Part shown: positions 34,293 to 43,617 of the stretch, one piece after another
How the letters are laid out: each line of letters opens with the position of its first letter
Numbering within the stretch: position 1 is the first letter of the stretch
Source of the DNA: Rhodanobacter soli
GTDB taxonomy: Bacteria > Pseudomonadota > Gammaproteobacteria > Xanthomonadales > Rhodanobacteraceae
NCBI RefSeq assembly: GCF_040548735.1
Contig: NZ_JBEPSD010000001.1
Span: 1,860,001-1,924,000 of the forward strand
Length of the DNA: 64,000 nt
Direction of reading: 5' to 3'
Notes under the pieces: model-generated
Database searches by the model: none
Seen by the model: the letters and a program-made list of their open reading frames with translations, nothing else
Told to the model about the DNA's origin: nothing
Made by a program: the position numbers and the translations under genes

Positions 34293-34317
34293 AGGCCAAC
34301 GGGCCGCCGCCCCGGAT

Positions 34318-36135
34318 TCAATGCCCTGAAATGCCGCTCGCCTTCGCGCAGTCGCACGCGTAGTCCGGCTCCGGGCCGCCGTCGGCGATGAAGCGGTCGA
34401 TGCGCTGCTGCAGCACCGGCAGCGGCACCGAGCCGGTGGACAGCACGGTGTCGTGGAAATGGCGCAGGTCGAACTTCGCGCCCAGCGCCTGCTCCGCCTT
34501 CGCGCGCAACTCGCGGATCTTCAGGTAGCCCAGCTCGTACGACAGCGCCTGGCCCGGCCAGCTGATGTAGCGGTCCACTTCGTTGGCGATTTCGCGCGCG
34601 GACAATGCGGTGTTTTCGGTCAGGTAGTCGATCGACTGCTGGCGCGTCCAGCCGAGATGGTGGATGCCGGTATCGACCACCAGCCGGCAGGCGCGCCACA
34701 TCTGGTAGGTGAGGTAACCGAAGCGCTCGTACGGCGTGTGGTAGATGCCCATCTCGTCGCCGAGGTATTCCGAGTACAGCCCCCAGCCCTCGCCGTAGGC
34801 GGAGATGTAGCTGTTGCGGCGGAACGCGGGCTGGTCGTGCTGCTCGTCGGCCAGCTCCAGCTGCAGCGCGTGGCCGGGATAACTCTCATGCAGGGTCAGC
34901 GCCGGCACGTTGAACAGCGGCCGCGACTTCAGGTCGTAGGTGTTGACCAGGTAGGTATCCGCGCCGCCGCGGCCGGAGGTGTAGTACGGCGCGATGTCGT
35001 CCGGCACCGGCTTGATGGTGAAGTGCGCGCGCGGCAAGTGGCCGAAGTAGCGCGGCATCTGGCCGTCCACCTGCTTGGCCACCCAGGCGCTGCGCATCAG
35101 CAGCTCTTCCGGCGTCTTCGCATAGAACTGCGGGTCCGTGCGCAGGAACTGCAGGAAGTCGGTGAAGCTGCCCTTGAAGCCGGTGTCCTGCATCACCTCC
35201 AGCATCTGCGCATGGATCTTCGCCACCTGGTCGAGGCCGATCCGGTGGATCTCGTCGGGATCGAGGTCGAGCGTGGTGTACTCGCGGATCTGCTGGCGAT
35301 AGAACGCCTTGCCGTCCGGCAGCGCCTCGGCCGCCAGCGTGGTGCGCGCCTGCGGCACGTATTCGTCGCGGAAGAACGCCAGCAGCTTCGCGTAGGCGGG
35401 AATCACCTCGTCGCGGATGTGGCGCAACGCCTGGCCCTGCAGCGCCTGCGCGCGGTCGGCCGGGATCGTCGCCGGCAGTTGCTTGAATGGCTCGTAGAAG
35501 CTGCTCTGGGTCGGATCCTTCAGGTCGGCCACCGCGGCGATCGACACGTCGCGCCCGTCCAGCACCGCACGCGGCACGCTGAAGCCGCGCTTGAGGCCGG
35601 CGCGCATGTTCGCGATCTGCTGGTCGAAGTAGGCCGGGATCTGGCCGAGCCGGTCGAGGTAGCGGTCGTAATCGGCGGACGTGCGCAAGCGGTCGCCGCC
35701 CAGCACGTAGCCGATGTCGGACCAGAAGGCGGAGTCGCTGTTGAACGGCATCTGCCAGGTCTTGAACTGCTGCCCGGCGACGAAGTTGCCGATCTGCTCG
35801 CGGTAGATCGCGTAGTTCACCCGGTTCGCCGGCGACAGCTGCGCGGCGTCGACGCCGGCCAACCGCTTCAGCACGCCCTGCCAGTAGTCCAGCCGCCGCT
35901 GCTGGCTGGCCGCGTCGACCTGGTCGAGCCGCCCGCTGTTCAGCTGCGGCTCGCCGGAAGTGCTGATCCCGGCCTGGCCGGTGCGCCAGGCCCACTCGGC
36001 GCTATAGATGTTCTTGAAACGCGCATCGGCGCTGGCGGCGGTGCTGGCCGGGGGCGTGCTTGCGGCGTGCAGCGGCACGACGCTGCAGGCCAGCGCGAGC
36101 GCGGCCAGCCGCGCCATAATCAGGGGCTTGTTCAC
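34318..36135 (-). CDS. Exported DUF885 protein (M32/M2-like zinc peptidase fold)
   Basis: Exported protein of about 605 residues in the DUF885 family. A signal peptide (LAALALACSVVPLHAAS) is followed by a mostly helical domain with the metal motif HESYPGH (HEXXXGH), then EGWGLYSEYLGDEMG, which provides a downstream Glu ligand, and WRACRLVVDTGIHHLGWTRQ. The layout resembles neurolysin-like zinc peptidases. Substrates are unknown. GTG 36135 is chosen because AAGGA lies five bases upstream and the leader starts there; an in-frame ATG at 36186 would add 17 residues. It is a single gene. Confidence 0.88.
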   Translation of the reverse strand: MNKPLIMARLAALALACSVVPLHAASTPPASTAASADARFKNIYSAEWAWRTGQAGISTSGEPQLNSGRLDQVDAASQQRRLDYWQGVLKRLAGVDAAQLSPANRVNYAIYREQIGNFVAGQQFKTWQMPFNSDSAFWSDIGYVLGGDRLRTSADYDRYLDRLGQIPAYFDQQIANMRAGLKRGFSVPRAVLDGRDVSIAAVADLKDPTQSSFYEPFKQLPATIPADRAQALQGQALRHIRDEVIPAYAKLLAFFRDEYVPQARTTLAAEALPDGKAFYRQQIREYTTLDLDPDEIHRIGLDQVAKIHAQMLEVMQDTGFKGSFTDFLQFLRTDPQFYAKTPEELLMRSAWVAKQVDGQMPRYFGHLPRAHFTIKPVPDDIAPYYTSGRGGADTYLVNTYDLKSRPLFNVPALTLHESYPGHALQLELADEQHDQPAFRRNSYISAYGEGWGLYSEYLGDEMGIYHTPYERFGYLTYQMWRACRLVVDTGIHHLGWTRQQSIDYLTENTALSAREIANEVDRYISWPGQALSYELGYLKIRELRAKAEQALGAKFDLRHFHDTVLSTGSVPLPVLQQRIDRFIADGGPEPDYACDCAKASGISGH

Positions 36136-36236
36136 ACGGATTCCTTGTTGCGGGACGACGTCGGCATGCATTACGCGAAGTGACATGGACGCCTATCCTC
36201 GCCTTCATCCCGCGGCATGGCAACACGATCCAGCGC

Positions 36237-36941
36237 TCAGCCGAGATCGAGCTTGCCCACGCCGACCGCGCTCAGGTAGGCGGCCAGGTTGCGTTCGTCG
36301 GTCTCCACGAAGACTTCGTCGCTCGGCACGCAGGCGGCGATCCGGTCCGGGCGGAAATTGCGGAAGTCCTGGCGCAGCCGGCACCACGCGCCCAGCGTCC
36401 ACTTGCCGCCCCAGAACGACAGGCACAGCGGCTCGACCTCGCGCGTGCTGGCGTTGCCGCTCTCGTCGCGATACTCCAGCCGCAACACCCGGTTGCCCAG
36501 GATCGCCGCATGCAGCCGGTCGATCAACGCGGCGAAATCCTCGCGGTGCTGGTCGCGCCACACCGGTGCGAAGATCCGCGTGCGCGTGGCGCGCTCGCGC
36601 AACTCCGGCGGCAGCACCGCCTCGATCTTCAGCAGGGCGGACTGCGCGCTTTCGGCCAGCTGGGTGCCGGCGAACGCGCGCACGAAGCGCGAGCCGACCA
36701 CCAGAGCCTCGAGCTCGTTCGCGGTGAACATCAGCGGCGGGATGTCCGAACCCTTGCGCAGCACGTAGCCGACGCCGGCCTCGCCCTCGATCGGCACGCC
36801 GGACAATTGCAGGTCGGCGACGTCGCGGTACACGGTGCGCAGCGAGACGCCCAGCGTCTGCGCCAGCGAGCGCGCCTGCAGCGCGGTACGCCGGCCGCGC
36901 AGGGCGTGGATGATGAGGAACAGGCGATCGGCTCGGCGCAT
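36237..36941 (-). CDS. WYL-domain transcriptional regulator (YafY-like)
   Basis: Regulator of 234 residues with an N-terminal HTH_11 domain (ADRLFLIIHALRGRRTALQA then LAQTLGVSLRTVYRDVADLQ) and a C-terminal WYL domain (PLCLSFWGGKWTLGAWCRLR, then QDFRNFRPDRI). WYL domains sense nucleic-acid or small-molecule ligands. The motif here is altered from the Trp-Tyr-Leu triad (GKWTLGAWCRL). It lies just downstream of, and on the same strand as, GST and VOC genes; this trio is common and suggests a stress-responsive regulator of them. Confidence 0.9.
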   Translation of the reverse strand: MRRADRLFLIIHALRGRRTALQARSLAQTLGVSLRTVYRDVADLQLSGVPIEGEAGVGYVLRKGSDIPPLMFTANELEALVVGSRFVRAFAGTQLAESAQSALLKIEAVLPPELRERATRTRIFAPVWRDQHREDFAALIDRLHAAILGNRVLRLEYRDESGNASTREVEPLCLSFWGGKWTLGAWCRLRQDFRNFRPDRIAACVPSDEVFVETDERNLAAYLSAVGVGKLDLG

Positions 36942-37001
36942 CCGTGCATCATCGCCGAGGCGGACGATGGCGAACAGCGCCGGAGGTCACGGCTCATGGC
37001 A

Positions 37002-37634
37002 TCAGGCCGTCTGCGTGGCCAGCAACTCGGCATCCTTCGCCGCGGCACGCTGCATCGCCGGGCGCGCCAGCACGCGATCGATGTAGGCGCGGATCACCGG
37101 CAGTTCCGGCACCAGCTTGAACATGGTGGTCCAGTTCAGCGCGGTACCCCACAGCACGTCGGCCGCGCTGAAGGTGTCGCCGAGCAGGTAGGGGCCTTTT
37201 TCCAGCTGCTCGGTGAGCGTCTTCAGCATGGTGTCGTAGTCGCCATAGCCGCAGGTCGAGGGCGGCGCCGGCTCGCGCTGCATCGACCTGTCGGTCACCG
37301 CCGGCTCGAAGCACGAGCCGTAGAACACCAGCCAGCGCAGGTACGGTCCGCGCAACGGGTCACCGAGTGGCGGCGCCAGTTTCGCCGCGGGGTAGAGGTC
37401 GGCCAGGTAGATGAACACCGCCGGCTGTTCGGTGACCAGCGCGCCGCCGTGATGGATAGCCGGCACCTTGCCCATCGGGTTGACGGCGAGATACGCCGGC
37501 CCGCGCTGCTCGCCGGCCTTCAGGTTGAGCACGTGCAGGTCGTAGTCGGCGCCGAGTTCCTCGAGCAGCGCACGGGTACCGGCGGAGCGGCTCTGTGGCG
37601 AATGGAAGAAGGTGACGCGGGGTGTCGTGTCCAT
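37002..37634 (-). CDS. Glutathione S-transferase
   Basis: Soluble GST of 210 residues. The thioredoxin-like N-domain is VTFFHSPQSRSAGTRALLEE (catalytic Ser/Tyr region SPQSRS), with the cis-proline in NPMGKVPAIHHGGALVTEQP and the helical C-domain ending PELPVIRAYIDRVLARPAMQ. It conjugates or reduces electrophiles with glutathione; the exact subclass is not clear. The gene is preceded 28 bp upstream by a VOC gene and followed by the WYL regulator, forming a likely operon against electrophiles. Confidence 0.92.
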   Translation of the reverse strand: MDTTPRVTFFHSPQSRSAGTRALLEELGADYDLHVLNLKAGEQRGPAYLAVNPMGKVPAIHHGGALVTEQPAVFIYLADLYPAAKLAPPLGDPLRGPYLRWLVFYGSCFEPAVTDRSMQREPAPPSTCGYGDYDTMLKTLTEQLEKGPYLLGDTFSAADVLWGTALNWTTMFKLVPELPVIRAYIDRVLARPAMQRAAAKDAELLATQTA

Positions 37635-37662
37635 GCTGGATGCTCCTGGTCGATACGCTGAT

Positions 37663-38031
37663 TCAGTCCTGCGGAAGCTGGCAGACCGCCTCGATGTTGT
37701 GCCCGTCCGGGTCGATCACGAAGGCGGCGTAATAGTTCGCGTGATAGTGCGTGCGCAGGCCCGGCGCGCCGTTGTCGCTGGCGCCGGCGAGCAGCGCGGC
37801 GGTGTGGAAGGCATCCACCTGCGCGCGGTTGCCGGCGACGAAGGCCACGTGCAGCGGGGTCGGTGCCGCCGGGCTCTCGGCCAGCCAGAACTCCGGCTCG
37901 TCGCGGCCCATGCCGATTTCGCCGGGATATTCCTTCACCACGGCGATGCCCAGCGGGGCCAGCGCCGGGCCGAAGAAGGCGTGACTGCGGGCGAGGTCGC
38001 TGACCGGCAGGCTGATGTGGTCGATGATCAT
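37663..38031 (-). CDS. VOC-family protein
   Basis: Small glyoxalase-fold protein of 122 residues: IIDHISLPVSDLARSHAFFG at the N-terminus (His5 ligand position), LHVAFVAGNRAQVDAFHTAA in the middle and VIDPDGHNIEAVCQ at the end (Glu ligand). It is the first gene of the VOC-GST-WYL set on the minus strand. Typical family members detoxify or bind electrophilic compounds. The specific reaction is not known. Confidence 0.9.
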   Translation of the reverse strand: MIIDHISLPVSDLARSHAFFGPALAPLGIAVVKEYPGEIGMGRDEPEFWLAESPAAPTPLHVAFVAGNRAQVDAFHTAALLAGASDNGAPGLRTHYHANYYAAFVIDPDGHNIEAVCQLPQD

Positions 38032-38115
38032 GGAAACCCTGTTGGTGTGGTCGACATCAGCGATGCCGCGTTTCGCGCCGGCGCCGACGTCAATTGTCGT
38101 GGCCGGTCCCGGTCG

Positions 38116-38313
38116 TCACTTGCCGCGGGGACGGAAGACGATGTGGGTCAGCGCGGCCAGCAGGATGCGCCGGCGCGGTCGGGGCGGACACGGCGATCCC
38201 GCCGCACCATCCGTGGGATCGGCCTTGGGCAGCTTGTACTGTCCGTCCAGCAGCAGGCCATTCAGATAAAGCGGGCGGTAGGCCATCAGGGTGCGTTGCA
38301 GTAGTGAATGCAT
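38116..38313 (-). CDS. Small basic hypothetical protein
   Basis: A 65-residue protein with a strong ribosome site (GAGGAG eight bases before ATG 38313). It reads MHSLLQRTLMAYRPLYLNGL, a Pro/Gly/Thr-rich middle, then RPRRRILLAALTHIVFRPRG. A weak hydrophobic segment near the C-terminus (ILLAALTHIVF) lies between basic clusters. No family is recognised. It starts only ten bases after the stop of the DJ-1-like gene, so co-transcription is likely. The good ribosome site supports translation; the function is unknown. Confidence 0.6.
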   Translation of the reverse strand: MHSLLQRTLMAYRPLYLNGLLLDGQYKLPKADPTDGAAGSPCPPRPRRRILLAALTHIVFRPRGK

Positions 38314-38323
38314 GGTCTTCTCC

Positions 38324-38932
38324 TCACGCCGCCATGGCTTCGCCGACGCACCAGGGCGGCAGCTGGGCATGCTTGAACAGGCGGTACCAATGTTCGCGAT
38401 CGCTGGGGCTGTACAGGTCGAGCGTGCGGATCACCTCGCGGGCGAATTCCACGCTGCCGAGGTGGCTGGCGCTGATCACGCCGCCGTCGCTGACCGCCAG
38501 CACCTCGCTGTCGTATTGCTCGACGCCGGCATAACCGGGCACCTGCGCGGCGATCTGCCCATTCCAGTTGCCGGTGTGACGGCAGTGGTCGAGCAGGCCG
38601 GCGCGGGCCAGCGCGAGTACGCCGCTGTCGATGCCGGCCACCGGCGCGCCGGCCGCATACAGCTGGCGGATCGCCGCCACCGCCGGATCGCCTTCGCCGC
38701 GTTGCCACAGGTGGCCGCCGGGCACGATCAGCAGCGCCGCCCGCTTGAAGTCGAGCCGGGCCAGCGACAAGTCGGGCTGCACGCAGAGCCCGCCCATCGA
38801 GGTCACCGGCGCCCGCGAGAAACCCACCGTCTGCACCTGCCAGTCGCCGGGACGACGGATCTCGCACAGTGCCAGCGCGGCCTGCCAGTCGGCGAAGCCA
38901 TCGAATACCAGGAAATAAACCGTATCGCGCAT
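38324..38932 (-). CDS. DJ-1/PfpI-family protein lacking the nucleophile cysteine
   Basis: Protein of 202 residues with the DJ-1/PfpI flavodoxin-like fold: VYFLVFDGFADWQAALALCE at the start, then LDFKRAALLIVPGGHLWQRG, then GAPVAGIDSGVLALARAGLL at the nucleophile elbow. The usual AxxCxG cysteine position is Asp (GIDSG), so classic Cys-based glyoxalase or protease chemistry is unlikely. The conserved acidic Glu/Asp at the elbow partner is present (FDGFADW). It may be a binding protein or a transcription-related PfpI relative. A small gene follows it closely. Confidence 0.85.
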   Translation of the reverse strand: MRDTVYFLVFDGFADWQAALALCEIRRPGDWQVQTVGFSRAPVTSMGGLCVQPDLSLARLDFKRAALLIVPGGHLWQRGEGDPAVAAIRQLYAAGAPVAGIDSGVLALARAGLLDHCRHTGNWNGQIAAQVPGYAGVEQYDSEVLAVSDGGVISASHLGSVEFAREVIRTLDLYSPSDREHWYRLFKHAQLPPWCVGEAMAA

Positions 38933-39086
38933 GTCGTGTCCCTCCGCTATGGAGGTACAGCTTGCCCGCCCCCTGCTGCCAACGTGCTGTCAGTAGCCGG
39001 GCCGAATACGGGCCGCGGACGGCGCCGGGCTGGCACCGTTCAGCCGGAGCCGGGACAATACGCGTTCCTTCTGCCACGGACCCGAC

Positions 39087-40118
39087 ATGAAGCCCATCTC
39101 GCTGATCCAGTTCCTGATTGAGGAACGCCGCGCCGGCCACATCAATGCCGAACTTTCGCTGCTGATCGAAGTGGTCGCGCGCGCCTGCAAGCGCATCGCG
39201 GTGGCCACCAACAAGGGCGCGCTGGGTGGTGTGCTGGGCATGGCCGGCAGCGGCGACGCGCTGAGCATGAACATCCAGGGCGAGGCGCAGAAGAAGCTCG
39301 ACGTGATCTCCAACGAGATCCTGCTGGAAGCGAACGCCTGGGGCGGCCACCTCGCCGCCTGCGCCTCGGAGGAAATGGAAGACCCGCAGCAGATCCCGGA
39401 CGGCTATCCGAAGGGCCAGCACTTGCTGCTGTTCGATCCCCTGGACGGCTCCTCGAACATCGACGTGAACGTTTCCGTCGGCACCATCTTCTCGGTACTG
39501 CGCTGCCCCGACGGCGTGACCGAACCGAAGGCCGAACATTTCCTGCAGCCGGGCACCACCCAGCTCGCCGCCGGCTACGTGGTGTACGGCCCGGCCACCG
39601 TGCTGGTGCTGACCTTCGGCCACGGCACCCACGAGTTCACCCTGGACCGCGAAGTCGGCAGCTTCATCCTCAGCCGGCGCGCCATCCGCATTCCGGTCGA
39701 GACCGCCGAGTTCGCCATCAACATGTCGAACCAACGCCACTGGCAGGCGCCGATGCAGCGCTACGTCGGCGAGCTGCTGGCCGGCAAGGACGGCCCGCGC
39801 GGCAAGGACTTCAACATGCGCTGGGTCGCCTCGATGGTGGCCGACGTGCACCGCATCGTGACCCGCGGCGGCGTGTTCTATTACCCGCTGGACGCGAAGA
39901 TCCTCCAGCAGGGCGGCAAGCTGCGGCTGATGTACGAGGCCAACCCGATGGCCTTCATCGTCGAACAGGCCGGCGGCACGGCGACCACCGGCCGCAGCCG
40001 CATCATGGAGCTGCAGCCGACCGGATTGCATCAGCGCGTACCGGTGTTCCTCGGCTCGAAGCAGGAAGTCGAACTGGCCACGCACTACCACCAGGAGGCC
40101 GACGGCGCAGTTGGCTGA
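39087..40118 (+). CDS. fbp: Fructose-1,6-bisphosphatase class I
   Basis: Gluconeogenic enzyme hydrolysing fructose-1,6-bisphosphate to fructose-6-phosphate. It has 343 residues, the usual class I size. Metal-binding motifs are ACASEEMED and [20 protein letters not shown]; the substrate region shows [16 protein letters not shown] and [15 protein letters not shown]. All catalytic residues appear intact. The start is preceded by AC-rich DNA without a strong SD. A perfect family A repeat pair follows within 7 bp of the stop and may act as the 3' end. It fits with acetate/gluconeogenic growth suggested by acs. Confidence 0.96.
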   Translation: MKPISLIQFLIEERRAGHINAELSLLIEVVARACKRIAVATNKGALGGVLGMAGSGDALSMNIQGEAQKKLDVISNEILLEANAWGGHLAACASEEMEDPQQIPDGYPKGQHLLLFDPLDGSSNIDVNVSVGTIFSVLRCPDGVTEPKAEHFLQPGTTQLAAGYVVYGPATVLVLTFGHGTHEFTLDREVGSFILSRRAIRIPVETAEFAINMSNQRHWQAPMQRYVGELLAGKDGPRGKDFNMRWVASMVADVHRIVTRGGVFYYPLDAKILQQGGKLRLMYEANPMAFIVEQAGGTATTGRSRIMELQPTGLHQRVPVFLGSKQEVELATHYHQEADGAVG

Positions 40119-40124
40119 CGCTCT

Positions 40125-40230
40125 GCTCCCTCCCCTGCAAAGCAGGGGAGGGCCGGGGAGGGGTCGCTCTTCGCCCCAACATCAAAAGCACCCCCTCCCG
40201 ACCTCCCCCTGCCTTGCAGGGGGAGGAGAC
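40125..40230. repeat. C/G-rich REP-type inverted pair (family A, copy 2)
   Basis: Two perfect 11-bp stems: CCCTCCCCTGC-AAA-GCAGGGGAGGG (40128-40152) and CCTCCCCCTGC-CTT-GCAGGGGGAGG (40202-40226), in inverted orientation with GGGGAGGGG / CCCCCTCCC tails facing inward. It begins 7 bp after the fbp stop. It is the clearest family A copy and matches the element at 1028-1150 in size and layout. Confidence 0.85.
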
Positions 40231-40260
40231 TGATCCTGAACTTCCCGCCACTATCGACCC

Positions 40261-41172
40261 ATGCCCCTTCGCCGCCTGCTGCCACTGTTTGCCACGCTCC
40301 TGTTGAGCGGCTGCTTCCATGCCAGCAAACCTGTGCCACCACCGATCGTCGCGCCGCCGCCGGTGAAGCTGAAAATCGGTTTGGCCCTCGGCGGCGGTGC
40401 GGCCAAGGGCTTCGCGCACATCGGCGTGATCAAGATGCTGGAGGCCAGCGGCATCCACCCGGACGTGGTCGCCGGCACCAGCGCCGGCAGCGTAGTCGGC
40501 GCGCTGTACGCCAGCGGCATGGACGCGTTCGCGCTGCAGCAGACCGCGTTCGGTCTCGATGAGGCGAAGATCCGCGACGTGCGGCTGTTCTCCGGTGGCC
40601 TGGTGCAGGGCCAGGCGTTGCAGGATTACGTCAACCAGCTGCTGCACAAGCAGCCGATCGAGCAGCTGAAGATGCCGTTCGCCGCGGTGGCGACCGAGCT
40701 GGAAAGCGGCACGCGCACGGTGTTCGTGCGCGGCAATACCGGCCGCGCCGTGCGCGCGTCCTCGAGCATCCCCGGCGTGTTCGAGCCGGTCGAGATCCAC
40801 GGCAAGCATTACGTCGACGGCGGCGTGGTCAGCCCGATCCCGGTCGACGCGGCGCGCCAGCTCGGCGCCGACTTCGTGATCGCGGTGGACATTTCCGCCG
40901 CACCCGACGGCAGCAACCCGCAGGGCATGATGAACATCGTCGGCCAGTCCATCGACATCATGGGCCGGCAACTGGCCGCGCAGGAAAGCGCGCGCGCCGA
41001 CGTGGTGATCCGGCCCGACCTGCGCGGCATCGGTCCGACCGCTTTCGAGCAGAAGAACCAGGCTATCCTCGAAGGCGAGAAGGCCGCGCTGGCGGCGATG
41101 CCGGCGATCCGCGCCAAGCTTGCCGCGATGCTCGCGGCGCGCCGGGCCGCCGCGGCCACGGCCGCGCCCTGA
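40261..41172 (+). CDS. Patatin-like phospholipase, lipoprotein (RssA-like)
   Basis: Lipid acyl hydrolase of 303 residues with lipobox LLSGC (Cys18), so anchored in a membrane facing the periplasm. Patatin motifs are all present: oxyanion loop GLALGGGAAKGFAHIG, Ser74 in VVAGTSAGSVVG, and Asp186 in HYVDGGVVSPIP. It is a relative of E. coli RssA, but with a proline-rich linker (PVPPPIVAPPP) after the lipid anchor. It may act on phospholipids. It is separated from fbp by a family A repeat, and the next gene begins 75 bp later. Confidence 0.93.
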   Translation: MPLRRLLPLFATLLLSGCFHASKPVPPPIVAPPPVKLKIGLALGGGAAKGFAHIGVIKMLEASGIHPDVVAGTSAGSVVGALYASGMDAFALQQTAFGLDEAKIRDVRLFSGGLVQGQALQDYVNQLLHKQPIEQLKMPFAAVATELESGTRTVFVRGNTGRAVRASSSIPGVFEPVEIHGKHYVDGGVVSPIPVDAARQLGADFVIAVDISAAPDGSNPQGMMNIVGQSIDIMGRQLAAQESARADVVIRPDLRGIGPTAFEQKNQAILEGEKAALAAMPAIRAKLAAMLAARRAAAATAAP

Positions 41173-41247
41173 GCCATGCCGTCCTGCACTTGGCGCAGGT
41201 GACCCGCGGGTTGTAGCGTGCGGATTCCCCGTGCCGGAATCCTCCCC

Positions 41248-43305
41248 ATGCTGAAACGCCCGCACCTGCCCGCTCCCTTGTTGCTGCTGGCCCTCGCGCT
41301 GGCGCCGAATGCCTTCGCCGCCGCGCCCGAGGTCGATCCGCGCATCGAACAGGTGCTGGCGCAGCTGGGCAAGGCACAGTCGATCCAGGCCGTGGCGATC
41401 TCGCCGGACGGCAAACAGCTGGCGTGGGTGATTCGCCATGACGGCAAGCCGACGGTCGAGGTGGCCGATGCCGATGGCCGCCATGCGCATCGGGTCAGCG
41501 TCACGGCCAAGCCAGGCAGCTGTGCCGAATCCGACATCGCCTGGGCGCCCGATTCGCGCCGCCTTGCCTTCGTCTCCAATTGCAGTGTCGACCTCACCAG
41601 CACCAAGGTGATGCAGAACGCCATCTACCTGGCCGACACGCACGGCAACGGCGCGCCGGCGCGGCTGGCCGAACTGCAAGGCTACGTGCGTTCGCTGCAA
41701 TGGACTGCCGACGGCAAGTCGCTCGGCTTCCTCTACGTGCCCGGCGCCACCCGCCACGCCAGCGCGGTGGCCGCGGCCAAGCCGGCCGCCGGCGAAATCG
41801 GCGTGAGCGGTATGGAAGTGCAACGCGTGGCCAGCCTCGACGTGGCCAGTGGCGCCCTGCGCGAGCTGACCCCGGCCAGCATGTACGCGTACGAATTCGA
41901 CTGGTCGCCGGACGGTTCGCGCATCGCCTATACCGCCGCGCCGCCGCCGGGCGACAACAACTGGTGGATCGCGAAGCTCTACGTGCAGAGCGCGCAAGCC
42001 GACGCCGGCGCCAGCGTGCTGGTCGATCCGGCCGGCACCGACAGCGGCTCCCTGCACGGCTTGCAGATCGCCTTGCCGCGCTGGTCGCCGGATGCGGCGC
42101 GGATCGCCTTCATCGGCGGCCTGATGAGCGACCAGGGCGCCACCGGCGGCGACATCTACGCGGTGGCGGCTGGCGACGGCGCGCCGGTCAATCTCACCCC
42201 GGGCATCCGCGTCACGCCGTCGTGGCTGCGCTGGACCGGGCCGCAGTCGATGCTGGTCAGCCAGGTCAGCAACGGCCAGAGCCAGCTGGCGGATTACGCG
42301 GTTTCCGCCACGCGCGCGCAGCAGCAGCGCGTGCATTTCACCCTCCCGGCCAGCATCAGCGACGGCAGCGCGTCGATGGCGATGTCGCTCTCGGGCGACC
42401 TCAAGCGCGTTGCCTTCCTGCAAAGCTCGTACGCCGTCGCCACCGAGGTGCACGCCGGCGCGCTAGGCAGCACGCCGCCGCCGGCGGTGACCTCGTTCAA
42501 TGCCGCGCTGAAGCCGGCCTGGGGCAAGGCCGAGTCGGTGGAGTGGAACAACGAGGGTTTCCACGTGCAGGGCTGGCTGCTGTACCCGGCCCACTACGAT
42601 CCGAAGAAGACCTACCCGATGGTCGTGGTGGTGCACGGCGGGCCGTCGAGCGCGGTGATCCCGCGCTGGCCGGGCGTCGGCTACGGCGCCGCGCCGCTGT
42701 CCGCATTGGGCTATTTCGTGTTCGAGCCGAACCCGCGCGGCAGCTTCGGGCAGGGCGAGAAATACGTGCAGGCGAACCGCAAGGATTTCGGCTACGGCGA
42801 CCTGCGCGACATCCTCGCCGGCGTCGACGCGGTGGAGAAGAAGGTCCCGGTGGACGACAAGCGGCTCGGCCTTACCGGCTGGAGCTACGGCGGCTTCATG
42901 AGCATGTTCGCGCCGACCCAGACCCAGCGCTTCCGCGCCGTGGTCGCCGGCGCCGGCATCTCCAACTGGCAGAGCTACTACGGCCAGAACCTGATCGACC
43001 AGTGGATGCCGCCGTTCTTCGGCGCCACCGTGTACGACGACCCGGCGGTGTACGCCAAGAGTTCGGCGATCAACTTCATCAAGCAGGTGAAGACGCCGAT
43101 GCTGATCGTGGTCGGCGACCGCGACGCCGAATGCCCGGCGCCGCAGTCGTTCGAGATGTGGCACGCGCTGCGCGCCCAGGGCGGCACGACGTCGCTGGTG
43201 GTGTATCCGAACGAAGGGCATCACTTCGTCGACCCCGCCCACCAGCGCGACGTGCTGCAGCGAGCGCTGGGCTGGTTCACGAAATATCTGCCGGCTGGCG
43301 GCTGA
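41248..43305 (+). CDS. S9-family prolyl oligopeptidase-like peptidase, secreted
   Basis: Exported serine peptidase of 685 residues. A signal peptide (LPAPLLLLALALAPNAFAA) is followed by an N-terminal beta-propeller (ISPDGKQLAWVIRHDGKPTV, IAWAPDSRRLAFVSN, FDWSPDGSRIAYTA) and a C-terminal alpha/beta hydrolase. The nucleophile is Ser546 in LTGWSYGGFMSMF, the Asp is in VVGDRDAECPAP, and the His is in YPNEGHHFVDP. It probably cleaves short peptides in the periplasm, like dipeptidyl peptidases IV or acylaminoacyl peptidases. ATG 41248 is chosen because the leader starts there. Confidence 0.93.
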   Translation: MLKRPHLPAPLLLLALALAPNAFAAAPEVDPRIEQVLAQLGKAQSIQAVAISPDGKQLAWVIRHDGKPTVEVADADGRHAHRVSVTAKPGSCAESDIAWAPDSRRLAFVSNCSVDLTSTKVMQNAIYLADTHGNGAPARLAELQGYVRSLQWTADGKSLGFLYVPGATRHASAVAAAKPAAGEIGVSGMEVQRVASLDVASGALRELTPASMYAYEFDWSPDGSRIAYTAAPPPGDNNWWIAKLYVQSAQADAGASVLVDPAGTDSGSLHGLQIALPRWSPDAARIAFIGGLMSDQGATGGDIYAVAAGDGAPVNLTPGIRVTPSWLRWTGPQSMLVSQVSNGQSQLADYAVSATRAQQQRVHFTLPASISDGSASMAMSLSGDLKRVAFLQSSYAVATEVHAGALGSTPPPAVTSFNAALKPAWGKAESVEWNNEGFHVQGWLLYPAHYDPKKTYPMVVVVHGGPSSAVIPRWPGVGYGAAPLSALGYFVFEPNPRGSFGQGEKYVQANRKDFGYGDLRDILAGVDAVEKKVPVDDKRLGLTGWSYGGFMSMFAPTQTQRFRAVVAGAGISNWQSYYGQNLIDQWMPPFFGATVYDDPAVYAKSSAINFIKQVKTPMLIVVGDRDAECPAPQSFEMWHALRAQGGTTSLVVYPNEGHHFVDPAHQRDVLQRALGWFTKYLPAGG

Positions 43306-43353
43306 GTGCATGCGACGCGGTTCCTTCCAGCCCGTGCCGGAAGGCACCGCTGC

Positions 43354-43536
43354 TCATGATTCGGGCGGGTCGCGCCGTCGGGTATGGGTGACCGCGCCCA
43401 CGATGCCGATGCCCAGCAGCACCAGCACGCCGACGACGAGCCATTGCGTGGGCACGTGCATCAGCCACGCCGCGTAAACCAGCCCGCCGATCACCACGAT
43501 CATGCCGATCAGGTAAAGCGCGAATGAGGACATCAT
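43354..43536 (-). CDS. Small two-helix membrane protein
   Basis: A 60-residue membrane protein with two hydrophobic helices: SFALYLIGMIVVIGGLVYAA and TQWLVVGVLVLLGIGIVGAV, ending in a basic tail HTRRRDPPES. A GGAGG ribosome site lies just before the ATGATG start. No family with a known role is recognised, although similar short two-helix proteins are common in this lineage. The gene is monocistronic. Confidence 0.8.
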   Translation of the reverse strand: MMSSFALYLIGMIVVIGGLVYAAWLMHVPTQWLVVGVLVLLGIGIVGAVTHTRRRDPPES

Positions 43537-43617
43537 TGCCTCCAGGGCATCGGCGGGGTTGCCGCGAAGCCTGATTTGACCCGGACCGTCATCATCGACG
43601 CGTGAACGCGGCTGGCT

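Noticed and set aside
36180..37661. A 493-codon plus-strand frame over the WYL and GST genes
   Set aside because: Both minus-strand genes carry clear domain signatures; the opposite frame has none.
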